A stretch of DNA of 64,000 nt from Rhodospirillum sp. (GTDB lineage: Bacteria; Pseudomonadota; Alphaproteobacteria; Dongiales; Dongiaceae). The position numbers were made by a program, and so were the translations under genes. Position 1 is the stretch's first letter. Every line of letters begins with the position of its first letter. Shown in pieces: positions 1 to 7,629 of the stretch. Below the pieces are notes generated by a model. It was not told where the DNA came from. It did not search any database and worked only from the letters and a program-made list of their open reading frames with translations. The stretch covers positions 310,001-374,000 of the forward strand of contig PNKY01000002.1 of NCBI GenBank assembly GCA_013822765.1. Direction: 5' to 3'.

Positions 1-1233
1 GGTCTCGCGCGTCTTCAACCAGCGCGGCAGCAGTCTTTCCGCCGCGACGAACAGGAGCGGGTTCACCAGGATCGATATCATTGCGCCCGCCAGGATCAGG
101 TCCCGGCCGCTCTCTGGCAGCAGTTCAAGCTCGACTCCTATGCCAGCGAGAATAAAGGAAAATTCGCCGATCTGCGACAACGTGAGGCCAAGGGCCAGGG
201 CGTTCTGGATCGAGTGGCGGAACAGGCGGGCGATGGCGAATACGGCGGCCGCGTTGCCGGCCACGATCAATAGCACGGTCATCCCGACCAGGAAGGGCTC
301 GCGCACGGCGACCGTCGGATCGAACAACATCCCGACCGAGACGAAGAACAGGACCGCGAACGCGTCGCGCAGCGGCAAGGTCTCCTGGGCCGCGCTCTGG
401 CTGAGCTGCGATTCCGCCAGGATCATGCCGGCGAAGAAGGCGCCGAGGGCGAACGAGATGCCGAACAGCTCCGACGCTCCGAACGCGACGCCGAGCGCCA
501 TCGCGAGGACGGCCAGCCGGAACAACTCGCGCGACCCGGTATGGGCGATGTAATGCAGGATCCACGGAATGACGCGCCGGCCGACCAGGATCATGAGCGC
601 GAAAAAGGCTGCCAGCTTCGCCAGGGTGAGGCCAAGCGCCTCCATCAGCGTATCCGGCTTGAAGAAGCCAAGGGCGCCGCCCGCCGCCACATCGGCTGTC
701 GCCTCATCGCCGCCCAGCACGCCAGAAAATGCCGGTAGCAGGATGAGGGCGAGGATCATCGCGATGTCCTGCACGACCAGCCAGCCGACCGCCATGCGGC
801 CCTGCTCCGACTGGAGCTGATGCCGGTCCTGCAGCGAGCGCAGCACGACCACGGTGCTGGAAACCGACAGCGCGAGGCCAAAGATGAGCCCGGCGCCGAT
901 CGGCCAGCCGATCGCGTATGCCACGCCGAGCCCGATCAGCGTCACCAGCGTCATCTGGCCCACCGCACCGGGAATCGCGATCTTTCTGACCGAGAGCAGG
1001 TCGGCGAGCGAAAAATGCAGGCCGGACCCGAACATCAGCAGAATGACGCCGACCTCGGCCAACTGGCGCGCCATCGCCTGGTCGGCGACGTAGCCCGGCG
1101 TGAACGGCCCGATGACGATGCCGGCCACCAGGTAGCCGACCAGCGGCGACAAATTCAGCCGGTTGGCCACGGCGCCCAGGATAAAGGCCAAGCCCAGGCC
1201 GACGACCAGCATGGTGATGAGCGGTGTGTGCAT
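1..1233 (-). CDS. CPA2-family monovalent cation:proton antiporter (KefB/YbaL-like), 3' end cut by window
   Basis: I translated the minus strand from the ATG at 1233. The frame stays open to base 1, giving 411 residues, so the C-terminus lies outside the window. The protein is a chain of hydrophobic segments beginning MHTPLITMLVVGLGLAF, with NLSPLVGYLVAGIVIGPFTPG near residues 26-46 and EVGVILLMFGSGLHFSL near 61-77, both typical of the CPA2 Na+/H+ exchanger fold. LSVSSTVVVLRSLQDR and GELFGISFALGAFFAGM-like segments follow. KefB/YbaL proteins usually carry a C-terminal TrkA-N nucleotide-binding domain, which would be beyond the edge. The inferred role is inner-membrane K+ or Na+/H+ exchange. 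Which ion it carries cannot be read from this. Confidence 0.85.
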   Translation of the reverse strand, partial: MHTPLITMLVVGLGLAFILGAVANRLNLSPLVGYLVAGIVIGPFTPGYVADQAMARQLAEVGVILLMFGSGLHFSLADLLSVRKIAIPGAVGQMTLVTLIGLGVAYAIGWPIGAGLIFGLALSVSSTVVVLRSLQDRHQLQSEQGRMAVGWLVVQDIAMILALILLPAFSGVLGGDEATADVAAGGALGFFKPDTLMEALGLTLAKLAAFFALMILVGRRVIPWILHYIAHTGSRELFRLAVLAMALGVAFGASELFGISFALGAFFAGMILAESQLSQSAAQETLPLRDAFAVLFFVSVGMLFDPTVAVREPFLVGMTVLLIVAGNAAAVFAIARLFRHSIQNALALGLTLSQIGEFSFILAGIGVELELLPESGRDLILAGAMISILVNPLLFVAAERLLPRWLKTRET

Positions 1234-1351
1234 CTCTCCCGTCAGCGGTCAGGGGTGATTCGGAGGCGTGAACGATGACGATCTTTTTCGCACAAACCCT
1301 GAGCGCGTGTCGAACGTCGCAGTTGCGATAGGAACGGCGACCGCTTTCTGC
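1234..1351. other. Intergenic spacer between antiporter and SDR genes
   Basis: Both flanking genes are on the minus strand, so this 118-nt spacer should hold the antiporter promoter and the end of the SDR transcript. I see no clear hairpin with a T-tract and no convincing palindrome. Confidence 0.3.
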
Positions 1352-2104
1352 CTACCCCCGCCCGACGAACGGCATCTTGGTCGCCATCACCGTCATGAAC
1401 TGCACGTTCACCTCGAGCGGCAGGTCGGCGATGTGGACGATGGCGTTGGCGACGTGCGCGGCGTCCATCGTGGGCTCGGCCATCATGCTGCCGTTGGCCT
1501 GCTTGATGCCTTCGCCGATGCGCTTGGCCATCGCGGTGCGGGCGTTGCCGATGTCGATCTGGCTGCAGGCAATGTCGTAGGGGCGGCCGTCGAGCGAGAT
1601 CGACTTGGTGAGCCCGGTGATCGCGTGCTTGCTGGCGGTGTAGGGCGCGGAATCCGGCCGCGGCGCGTAGGCCGAGATCGAGCCGTTGTTGATGATGCGC
1701 CCGCCCTGCGGCGACTGCCTCTTCATCTGGCGGAATGCCGCCTGCGCGCACAGGAACGAGCCGGTCAGGTTGACATCGATCACGCCGCGCCACTGTTCGA
1801 CGGTGAGGTCCTCGAACGAGGCGCCGACGCCGGTGCCGGCATTGTTGAACAGCACGTCGACCCGCCCGAATGCCTTGACCGCGGCATTGAACAAAGCCGT
1901 GACCGAGGCGGGATCGGTCACGTCGGTCGCGACCGCGAGCGCGTTGGCCTTGTGGTCGCCCGCCTTGCTCACCGTCTCCTGCAGCGCATCGAGTTTGCGG
2001 CCGGCGAGCGCCACCTTGTAGCCATGCGCCAGCAGGGCCAGCGCCGTGTCCCGTCCGATCCCCGAGCCCGCGCCCGTCACCACCGCCACCTTGCCCGCTG
2101 CCAT
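1352..2104 (-). CDS. SDR-family NAD(P)-dependent oxidoreductase
   Basis: A classical short-chain dehydrogenase of 250 residues from the start chosen at 2104. The N-terminus reads [20 protein letters not shown], which is the TGxxxGIG cofactor loop. NNAG follows near residue 85, then SGS-type catalytic serine context ([10 protein letters not shown]) and the YTASK active-site Tyr/Lys. The frame is open upstream to 2194, but a GGGAGG ribosome site sits six bases before the ATG at 2104, and the longer form would run into the divergent Nudix gene. Sequence alone does not reveal the substrate. The gene stands alone, divergent from the Nudix gene at 2193. Confidence 0.88.
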   Translation of the reverse strand: MAAGKVAVVTGAGSGIGRDTALALLAHGYKVALAGRKLDALQETVSKAGDHKANALAVATDVTDPASVTALFNAAVKAFGRVDVLFNNAGTGVGASFEDLTVEQWRGVIDVNLTGSFLCAQAAFRQMKRQSPQGGRIINNGSISAYAPRPDSAPYTASKHAITGLTKSISLDGRPYDIACSQIDIGNARTAMAKRIGEGIKQANGSMMAEPTMDAAHVANAIVHIADLPLEVNVQFMTVMATKMPFVGRG

Positions 2105-2192
2105 TTTTCCCTCCCATTCATGCGAATGGGCCATAGAAAAGGAGAGAGGCGGTTGATGCAAGGGGCGCCTCCTGCCACAGTCCGAGGCGAAC

Positions 2193-2651
2193 ATGAAGCG
2201 CAGCGCCGCCCTCCTGGTCTACAAGCGCAGCAAGACCGGCATCCACGTGTTCCTCGTGCATCCGGGCGGACCCTTCTGGGCCAAGAAGGATCTCGGCGCG
2301 TGGTCGATCCCCAAGGGCGAGTTCGACGACACTGAAGACGGCCTTGCCGCCGCCAAGCGCGAGTTTTTCGAGGAGGTGGGGCAGACGATCGACGGCACGT
2401 TCATCGCGCTGACGCCGGTCAAACAGCGTGGCGGCAAGATGGTGCACGCCTGGGCTGTCGAAGGCGAGGTCGACGCGGCCGCCGTGAAGAGCAACGAGTT
2501 CGAGATGGAGTGGCCGCCGCGCTCCGGCCGCAAGGCGCGCTTCCCGGAGGTCGACCGCGGGCAGTGGTTTCCGGCGGCCGAGGCGCTAGGTCGCATCCTG
2601 CCGGCCCAGGCTCCGATCCTGGAGGAACTCCTGGCAAAGGCCGGGATCTAA
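2193..2651 (+). CDS. NUDIX hydrolase
   Basis: A 152-residue single-domain Nudix protein. The 23-residue Nudix box is complete: G42-E43 start the loop, and R56-E57, E60-E61 and G63 match the metal-binding REUxEExGU pattern. The start [12 protein letters not shown] enters directly into the first beta strand, as usual for the family. Nudix enzymes hydrolyse nucleoside diphosphates linked to another moiety. The residues W30-region GPFWAKKD and GAWSIPKGE resemble small NTP/dinucleotide pyrophosphohydrolases of the MutT/Ap4A type, but the substrate is not determined. Probably cytoplasmic housecleaning. Confidence 0.9.
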   Translation: MKRSAALLVYKRSKTGIHVFLVHPGGPFWAKKDLGAWSIPKGEFDDTEDGLAAAKREFFEEVGQTIDGTFIALTPVKQRGGKMVHAWAVEGEVDAAAVKSNEFEMEWPPRSGRKARFPEVDRGQWFPAAEALGRILPAQAPILEELLAKAGI

Positions 2652-2778
2652 GCCGTCCGGGCTAGAAAACTGCCGAAAAACGAGAAATCATCCCTATTTT
2701 CAAGCAGGTGGCGGCCATTCTCGTAAGTCGAGATTAACCAACGGCCGGTATGGTGTCTCAAGCTGATACGAGCCGGCC

Positions 2779-2823
2779 ATGCCCCGCAACCGTTCCAAAT
2801 CTTCCGGCGTTGAGGCGCGATGA
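2779..2823 (+). CDS. Possible 14-residue leader peptide overlapping the histidine kinase start
   Basis: An ATG at 2779 opens a 14-codon frame (MPRNRSKSSGVEAR) whose TGA at 2821-2823 overlaps the ATG of the kinase at 2820 as ATGA. The arrangement would allow translational coupling. There is no strong ribosome site before it and the composition is generic, so it may be chance. Confidence 0.2.
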   Translation: MPRNRSKSSGVEAR

Positions 2824-3974
2824 ACGCGCCGTCGAGAGCCGCTGCCCATCGCACCGCCGGCGTGCCGACGGACGAGTTCGTATTGCAGGTCGTGAATTCG
2901 GTCCAAAGCCCGATGTTCGTGAAGGACGAGCAGCTGCGCTTCGTGCTCACCAACGAGGCATTCTGCCAGCTGGTCGGCCGGCCGAACGACTCTCTGCTCG
3001 ACCTCACCGACTACGACATCGTGCCGCGGCAGCAGGCGGCCTTTTTCCAGGAGATCGACCGCCGCGTCCTCACCACCGGCGCTCCCTACGAGACCGAAGA
3101 GATGCTGACCAGCTCCGACGGCGCCGAATACTGGTTGTTCACGCGCAAGTCGATGGTCGAAGTGGCGAGCGGCGAACGCTACCTCGTTGGCATCATCTCC
3201 GATATCACCGAGCGCAAGCGCATGGAGAAGGACCTGGTCGCCGCAAAGCTGAACGCCGAAGACGCCAATCGCGCCAAGTCGATGTTCCTCGCCAACATGA
3301 GCCATGAGCTGAGGACGCCCCTGAATGCGGTGATTGGCTTCGCCGAGATCATCAAGGACGAACTGCTCGGCGCGATCAACGAACCGCGCTACCGCGACTA
3401 TGCCGCCGACATCCACAGCAGCGGCAAGCACCTGCTCCGCGTTATCAACGATATTCTTGATATGACCAAGGTGGAGGCAGGGACCTATCAGCTGCGCGAG
3501 GATGTGTGCGATGTCGCCAAGGTCGTGCGGGATGCAGCCGCTCTAGTGGCCAATCTCGCGATCCAGAACGAGCTGACGGTGCGCGTCGACGTGCCAGACG
3601 ACATTCCATTCCTGTTCGCGGACGAACGCTGCGTCCGTCAGGCGGTGGTGAACTTCCTCTCCAACAGTATCAAGTTCACGCCTAAAGGCGGCGACGTCGC
3701 GGTGTCCGCGCGGCTCGAGCCGGATGGCGCGATCGAGCTCGCCGTCATGGACACCGGCATCGGCATGGCGCCGGACGACATCCCGCAGGCGCTCAGCCCA
3801 TTCCAGCAGCTGGAGGGCTCACATGGCCGGAAATACGAGGGGACCGGGCTCGGCCTGTCGTTGATCAAGGCGATGATGGGCCTGCACGAAGGCTCCCTTC
3901 ACGTCGACTCGAAGCTGGGGGCGGGGACGACCGTCACCGCCAAGTTCCCGCCGAGGCGCACAATCTACCGCTGA
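2820..3974 (+). CDS. PAS-domain sensor histidine kinase (soluble, orphan)
   Basis: 384 residues with no membrane segment. A PAS domain spans roughly residues 18-135 (VVNSVQSPMFVKDEQLRF ... GIISDITERKRMEK). Then comes the HisKA dimerisation helix with the phospho-accepting His in MSHELRTPLNAVIGF (H162), and a HATPase_c domain with N-box (NFLSNSIKF, N282), G1 box DTGIGM (311-316) and G2 box GTGLGLSL (341-348). It should autophosphorylate in response to a cytosolic cue sensed by PAS. No response regulator is adjacent, so its partner is elsewhere. The start has no strong Shine-Dalgarno, but an upstream 14-codon frame overlaps it. Confidence 0.9.
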   Translation: MNAPSRAAAHRTAGVPTDEFVLQVVNSVQSPMFVKDEQLRFVLTNEAFCQLVGRPNDSLLDLTDYDIVPRQQAAFFQEIDRRVLTTGAPYETEEMLTSSDGAEYWLFTRKSMVEVASGERYLVGIISDITERKRMEKDLVAAKLNAEDANRAKSMFLANMSHELRTPLNAVIGFAEIIKDELLGAINEPRYRDYAADIHSSGKHLLRVINDILDMTKVEAGTYQLREDVCDVAKVVRDAAALVANLAIQNELTVRVDVPDDIPFLFADERCVRQAVVNFLSNSIKFTPKGGDVAVSARLEPDGAIELAVMDTGIGMAPDDIPQALSPFQQLEGSHGRKYEGTGLGLSLIKAMMGLHEGSLHVDSKLGAGTTVTAKFPPRRTIYR

Positions 3975-4090
3975 GTCATTTTCCGATGCTTGTCGTGTCT
4001 CGGCGGCCGTTACTATTCGTTACATAGATCGCGTTGCTCCGGCATGTGCCCTGTGTTCCGCTTGTCGTCTACGAAAAGGAGCGGACTCGC

Positions 4091-4387
4091 ATGACCAAAA
4101 TCGCACCGATCACCTTGCTTTTCGCCGGCGCGATGCTGCTCGCGCCGCTGGCGCCGGCCTTGGCCATCAGCAATGAAGAAGCGCCGACTGGGGGTGGCGG
4201 CGCCCAGATCGCCGATCCGCACGAAGCGATCGACCATTTCGCCAACCCGAACTCAAGCACTGGTGAGGCGACCATCGAAGTGCCGCCAATCGCGATGCCC
4301 AGCGATGGCTCCGATGATTTTTTGTCGCCCGATTCAGATGATGACCCGGCGGCGGATGCGCCGTCGGAGCAGGGAGCGGCCAACTAA
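4091..4387 (+). CDS. Small exported protein of unknown function with acidic tail
   Basis: 98 residues. The ATG at 4091 is preceded by AAGGAG at about 4075, which favours it over the in-frame ATG at 4034. The N-terminus MTKIAPITLLFAGAMLLAPLAPALA is a good Sec signal peptide with an AxA-type cleavage site near residue 25. The mature part is low complexity and acidic: a Gly-rich GGGG stretch, then DSDDDPAADAP near the end. It has no cysteines and no domain I recognise. It probably resides in the periplasm or is secreted. Confidence 0.65.
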   Translation: MTKIAPITLLFAGAMLLAPLAPALAISNEEAPTGGGGAQIADPHEAIDHFANPNSSTGEATIEVPPIAMPSDGSDDFLSPDSDDDPAADAPSEQGAAN

Positions 4388-4504
4388 CCATGGGCGTCTC
4401 GGCGCGGCGCTGTCGCTGCGGGTGATCCTGGTCGCTGGGCCCGCCTTGCTCCAGGTGCGGCCAGTGCGCTAGACAAGCGTAGCTCGCGGCATTCCCGGTC
4501 CATC

Positions 4505-5053
4505 GTGGCAACCGTCATCCTCCTCAACGGCGTCGGCAGCGCTGGCAAGAGCTCGATCGCCAAGGCGCTGCAGGCCATCACGGCAGAACCATTCCTGCAC
4601 GTGGCGATGGATGCCTTCCTCGAGATGATGCCGGCGCGCTATTGGGACCATCCCGATGGCGTCACGTTCGAGACGATCCAGCAGGACGGCAAGCCGTCGG
4701 TCGTCATCAAGAGCGGGCCGGTAGTCGATCGGACGTTGCTCGGCATGCGCCGCGCGGTTGCCGCCATGGCGGGCGCAGGCAACAACCTGATCGTCGACGA
4801 CGTGCTGCTGGAGAACGAGATGGCGGAATACGCCTCGCTCCTGGCGGATGTCACGTTCCACGCCGTCGGCGTGTTCGCGCCGCTCGATGTGCTCGAGGCG
4901 CGCGAGCGGGAACGCGGCGACCGCCTCATCGGTCTGGCACGCTGGCAATACGACCGCGTCCATCGCGGCAAGCGTTACGCCCTGGAACTTGACACCAGCA
5001 ACGCCACGCCGATGGAGTGCGCCACTCTCATCAAGCAAAGGTTCGGGCTGTAG
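4505..5053 (+). CDS. Chloramphenicol phosphotransferase-like (CPT family) P-loop kinase
   Basis: 182 residues from a GTG start at 4505. A Walker A motif sits at the very N-terminus (GVGSAGKSS, residues 9-17), followed by a catalytic acid region HVAMDAFLEMMPAR, a DDVLLE segment near residue 99 and an Arg-rich lid RERERGDR. This layout is that of CPT proteins, small kinases that in Streptomyces phosphorylate chloramphenicol. In proteobacteria the family is common and its substrate is usually unknown, so resistance should not be assumed. It stands alone, convergent with the small gene at 5072. Confidence 0.8.
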   Translation: MATVILLNGVGSAGKSSIAKALQAITAEPFLHVAMDAFLEMMPARYWDHPDGVTFETIQQDGKPSVVIKSGPVVDRTLLGMRRAVAAMAGAGNNLIVDDVLLENEMAEYASLLADVTFHAVGVFAPLDVLEARERERGDRLIGLARWQYDRVHRGKRYALELDTSNATPMECATLIKQRFGL

Positions 5054-5071
5054 CCGCAGCTGGTGCAGAAG

Positions 5072-5398
5072 CTATGCGTCGGGTCCGTCAGTACGGCCCA
5101 TGAGGCGGTTGAGATCCGCCGTTGCGTCTTCGATCAGGTGCTTGAGGCGCGGATCTCGGGCATCCGGCGCCGCCGCAAACAAGCGCAGAAGATAGAGAGC
5201 TTTCTGCGCTGCGTCCGGCCAATCCGCAGCCGGCGCCGCGAACAAGAACTTTTCGAGCTCGGTCCGGCGGCGTTGCAGCGCGGCCTGATCGGCCTCGATT
5301 TCAGAACGCTGGCGCCGTGCATCGGTCTCTTTCTGCGAGGCCATGCCGCGATGCTCGTCTAGGACAACCGGTGACGTTTCGTTATCGTTGTCCGTCAT
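5072..5398 (-). CDS. Small hypothetical protein with helical coiled-coil stretch
   Basis: 108 residues, no signal peptide and no membrane segment. The middle (QRSEIEADQAALQRRRTELE) is a charged amphipathic helix likely to form a coiled coil, followed by a hydrophobic helix around AAQKALYLLRLFAAA. It lies 16 bp after the 5415-5774 gene on the same strand, so the two are probably cotranscribed. Function unknown. Confidence 0.55.
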   Translation of the reverse strand: MTDNDNETSPVVLDEHRGMASQKETDARRQRSEIEADQAALQRRRTELEKFLFAAPAADWPDAAQKALYLLRLFAAAPDARDPRLKHLIEDATADLNRLMGRTDGPDA

Positions 5399-5414
5399 GG
5401 CGGCGTGCAGATGC

Positions 5415-5774
5415 TCAGCTCGCGGCGGACTTCACGAGTGCGTCGGCGCACTTGCTGGCCAACTCGCGGTTCGGCTCGCCGGCCGCCGGCATGGTGGCCC
5501 AACCGGCCTTGAGCACGAAATCGCGCTGCTCATAGGACGTCTTCATCCCGACCAGCTGCCCAAGCTTGGCAGTCCCTTCGGGATCAAGCTTCGACTGGCT
5601 GATGCAGACTGGAAGCAGCGCGTCGATCACGGCAACCTCGGCCTTCTGTTGCGCCAGACGGTCGGCTGAACCGGTGGTGTACCATCCACCTTGCGAGAAG
5701 CCGACGATCATCGTCGCGATGGCGCCAACGATCGCACCGGTAATGCCCGGTTTCGTCCATGTTGGGATTTGCAT
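5415..5774 (-). CDS. Small single-pass membrane-anchored protein of unknown function
   Basis: 119 residues. A hydrophobic, Gly-rich helix near residues 9-26 (GITGAIVGAIATMIVGFS) should anchor the protein, with the C-terminal ~90 residues in the periplasm. Two cysteines (one in PVCISQSK, one in ASKCADAL) could form a disulfide. The body is predicted mostly helical. A GGGAG ribosome site precedes the ATG at 5774. From memory, similar short proteins recur in alphaproteobacterial genomes as hypothetical genes. I cannot name a domain. Confidence 0.6.
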   Translation of the reverse strand: MQIPTWTKPGITGAIVGAIATMIVGFSQGGWYTTGSADRLAQQKAEVAVIDALLPVCISQSKLDPEGTAKLGQLVGMKTSYEQRDFVLKAGWATMPAAGEPNRELASKCADALVKSAAS

Positions 5775-5918
5775 TGGGGAGCTCCCTGTGCGGGCAGCGG
5801 CGGTGCCGTTGCTCCGTTTCGTCAGGATGCGCGCTCAATAGAGGAAAAGATACGACAATAGCGCTGTGGCCCGCGATCTTCCGATCGGCCAGGATCACGA
5901 AGCGTGTCGTGCGATCGG

Positions 5919-6077
5919 CTATTCCTTCGGCTTGTTGGAAGTCCTCGGGGCGCGCAGTGGTTCGGCCGGCTTGGGTGGATGTCGGAATGTCCGGAAGAGA
6001 TCGAAGCGCTGGCCTTCAGCAGGCTTCTTGGCGGCGGGCGCGCCTGCACGACTGTCGGCGGTTTTGTCGGTCGACAT
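5919..6077 (-). CDS. Very small Lys/Pro/Arg-rich hypothetical protein
   Basis: 52 residues from the ATG at 6077, which has AAAGG about six bases upstream. The frame is open to 6134, but the longer N-terminus has no ribosome site. The composition is basic and proline-rich (AAKKPAEGQRFDLFRTFRHPPKP), suggesting a disordered protein. There is no recognisable family. Confidence 0.4.
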   Translation of the reverse strand: MSTDKTADSRAGAPAAKKPAEGQRFDLFRTFRHPPKPAEPLRAPRTSNKPKE

Positions 6078-6421
6078 GAACGTAACCTTTTCTGGCAGGC
6101 GAGAAGATCTGATAGATGGTCCCGATGGCGGCAAATAGCAACGCTTTGTTCCGGCACGACGTCGGAATAGTCGCGCGTCGTTCGTTGCGCGCGCGCCGTT
6201 GAAGCGGCGCTAATGGACTGTTGTTGTTGGTTTCTTTGGTCGCGGGGCAGTGCGTCGTTGCAAATTGCGGCGGAACAGTCCATTGTGCGGCCGACCTTGC
6301 TTGCTCTGGGCGTTGACCCGCTTTATCGCTCCTTGCGAGCGTAGATTCGGCTTCATCCTTTTTGCAGTTCGGCCCGTCGTGCGATCGCGCACGGCGGCAC
6401 TCGGTTTTTCTCGAGGTCCAA
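6078..6421. promoter_or_regulatory. 344-nt gene-free region upstream of cspA, candidate cold-shock leader
   Basis: No convincing gene is on either strand. The left end carries the promoter and ribosome site of the small minus-strand gene at 6077. The right part is the probable promoter and 5' untranslated region of the cold-shock gene. A small hairpin with arms CGTGCG and CGCACG and loop ATCG lies at 6378-6393, followed by a T-rich patch (gtttttctc) and a GAGG ribosome site. Long structured leaders are known for cspA genes in E. coli. That this one works the same way is an inference. Confidence 0.4.
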
Positions 6422-6625
6422 ATGTCTAACGGTAAAGTTAAGTGGTTCAACGCCCAAAAGGGCTTTGGCTTCATTCAGCCCGACGGCGGCAGCAAGGACG
6501 TGTTCGTCCACATCTCCGCACTCGAGCGCGCCGGCATCGGCATGTTGGTTGAAGGTCAGGCTGTCAGCTTCGACGTCGTGCAGGAGCGCGGCAAGGAATC
6601 TGCCGGCAACCTGAAGCTGATCTAA
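6422..6625 (+). CDS. cspA: Cold-shock domain protein (CspA family)
   Basis: 67 residues from ATG 6422. The RNA-binding motifs are complete: NGKVKWFNAQKGFGFI near residues 3-18 (RNP1 K-G-F-G-F) and DVFVHISALERAG near 27-39 (RNP2 VFVHI). It should be a single OB-fold nucleic-acid chaperone that melts RNA structure at low temperature or during growth transitions. The in-frame ATG at 6362 would add 20 residues outside the fold and is rejected because GAGG sits before 6422. The leader is long and structured, and an 8-bp hairpin follows the stop. Confidence 0.95.
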   Translation: MSNGKVKWFNAQKGFGFIQPDGGSKDVFVHISALERAGIGMLVEGQAVSFDVVQERGKESAGNLKLI

Positions 6626-6631
6626 GGAACG

Positions 6632-6657
6632 GTCCGGGCCGCTTTGGCTGCCCGGAC
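6632..6657 (+). terminator. Hairpin after cspA
   Basis: Perfect 8-bp arms GTCCGGGC and GCCCGGAC with a 10-nt loop, starting seven bases after the cspA stop. There is no T-run after it, so it may stabilise the mRNA 3' end or terminate weakly rather than act as a strong intrinsic terminator. Confidence 0.45.
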
Positions 6658-6733
6658 TGGTTATCTACTCAGCCGCGGCGCAGAGCATCCCGACCGCGCG
6701 GCGCCATCGCATCAGATCCATGAGAGACGCACC

Positions 6734-6967
6734 ATGAACAAATCCACGCTCCGAGCCGAAGAGGCGCGCCGTCAGGCCCAGGCCGTTTTGCTCGAGGCCA
6801 AACAGCAGCAAGCCCAGATGGTTGAAGAGCGCGCGATGTTCTTCGCGTCCGAAACCCGCAAGGTGTACGACCTGCGCGCGCAGCGCCTCGCCAACATGGC
6901 GCCGGGCAAGGATGTGACGCCGGTTCGTGCGGCGCCGGTTCGCGCGGTGCGCCGCAAGGCCTCCTAG
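6734..6967 (+). CDS. Small basic helical protein downstream of cspA, unknown function
   Basis: 77 residues from ATG 6734 (GAGAG just upstream). The N-terminal two thirds form a charged helix rich in Ala, Glu, Gln and Arg (EEARRQAQAVLLEAKQQQAQ), and the C-terminus is basic (RAAPVRAVRRKAS). No known domain is recognised. Its position directly after a cold-shock gene and its basic tail would fit an RNA-associated role, but this is only a guess. Confidence 0.55.
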   Translation: MNKSTLRAEEARRQAQAVLLEAKQQQAQMVEERAMFFASETRKVYDLRAQRLANMAPGKDVTPVRAAPVRAVRRKAS

Positions 6968-7074
6968 GCAGCGCATCGGGGGAGCGCATCGCGCCTCGGG
7001 CGTCCCCGTCTTGCGAAGATGACCTGACACGATGCTAGAATGGCGATGCCTGCTGCTTCAGGAGGATTATCGCC

Positions 7075-7623
7075 ATGCCGACAGCATCATCCACCATGGC
7101 CATGGGCACGGTTGCGCCCGCGTTCGATCTGCCCGACCCGAAGGGTCGCCGCCACGCGCAGAAGGATTTCGCCCAGGCGCAGGCGCTGCTGGTCGTGTTC
7201 ATGTGCAACCACTGCCCCTATGTGAAGCACCTGAAGAAGGCGCTGGTGGATTTCGGCAACAAGTATCAACCGCGTGGCCTCGCGATGGTCGCGATCAACG
7301 CCAACGACTGGTCGCGCTACGCCGAGGACTCGCCGCAGAAGATGCAGGTGGACGTCGACACCTACGGCTATCCGTTCCCCTATCTGGTCGATGAGACCCA
7401 AGCCGTGGCGAAGGCTTATGGCGCGGTCTGCACGCCGGAGTTCTACCTGTTCGACAGCGGGCGCAAGCTGTTCTACCACGGCCGCTTCGACGACAGCACG
7501 CCGGGCAACGGCCGCCCTGTGACCGGAGCGGACCTTTCGCTCGCGGTTGAAGCCGCCTTCGCCGGCGAGCCATTCCCGCGCGAGCAGAATCCGGCGATGG
7601 GTTGCTCCATCAAGTGGCGGTAG
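7075..7623 (+). CDS. Thioredoxin-fold AhpC/TSA-family protein (peroxiredoxin-like)
   Basis: 182 residues with a strong AGGAGG ribosome site before ATG 7075. The start of the fold (MGTVAPAFDLPDPKGR) is typical of AhpC/TSA and TlpA-like proteins. The active site is C44-N-H-C47 followed by PYVK, in the context LLVVFMCNHCPYVKHL. A cis-Pro region occurs near GAVCTPEFYLFDSG. No signal peptide, so it is probably cytoplasmic and acts as a thiol reductase or peroxidase. The family is common in proteobacteria with an unknown specific partner. It is convergent with the Vgb-like gene. Confidence 0.87.
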   Translation: MPTASSTMAMGTVAPAFDLPDPKGRRHAQKDFAQAQALLVVFMCNHCPYVKHLKKALVDFGNKYQPRGLAMVAINANDWSRYAEDSPQKMQVDVDTYGYPFPYLVDETQAVAKAYGAVCTPEFYLFDSGRKLFYHGRFDDSTPGNGRPVTGADLSLAVEAAFAGEPFPREQNPAMGCSIKWR

Positions 7624-7629
7624 CGCGCT

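Noticed and set aside
4505..5053. Chloramphenicol resistance gene
   Set aside because: The CPT fold is present, but family members in proteobacteria are not generally resistance genes and the context gives no support.
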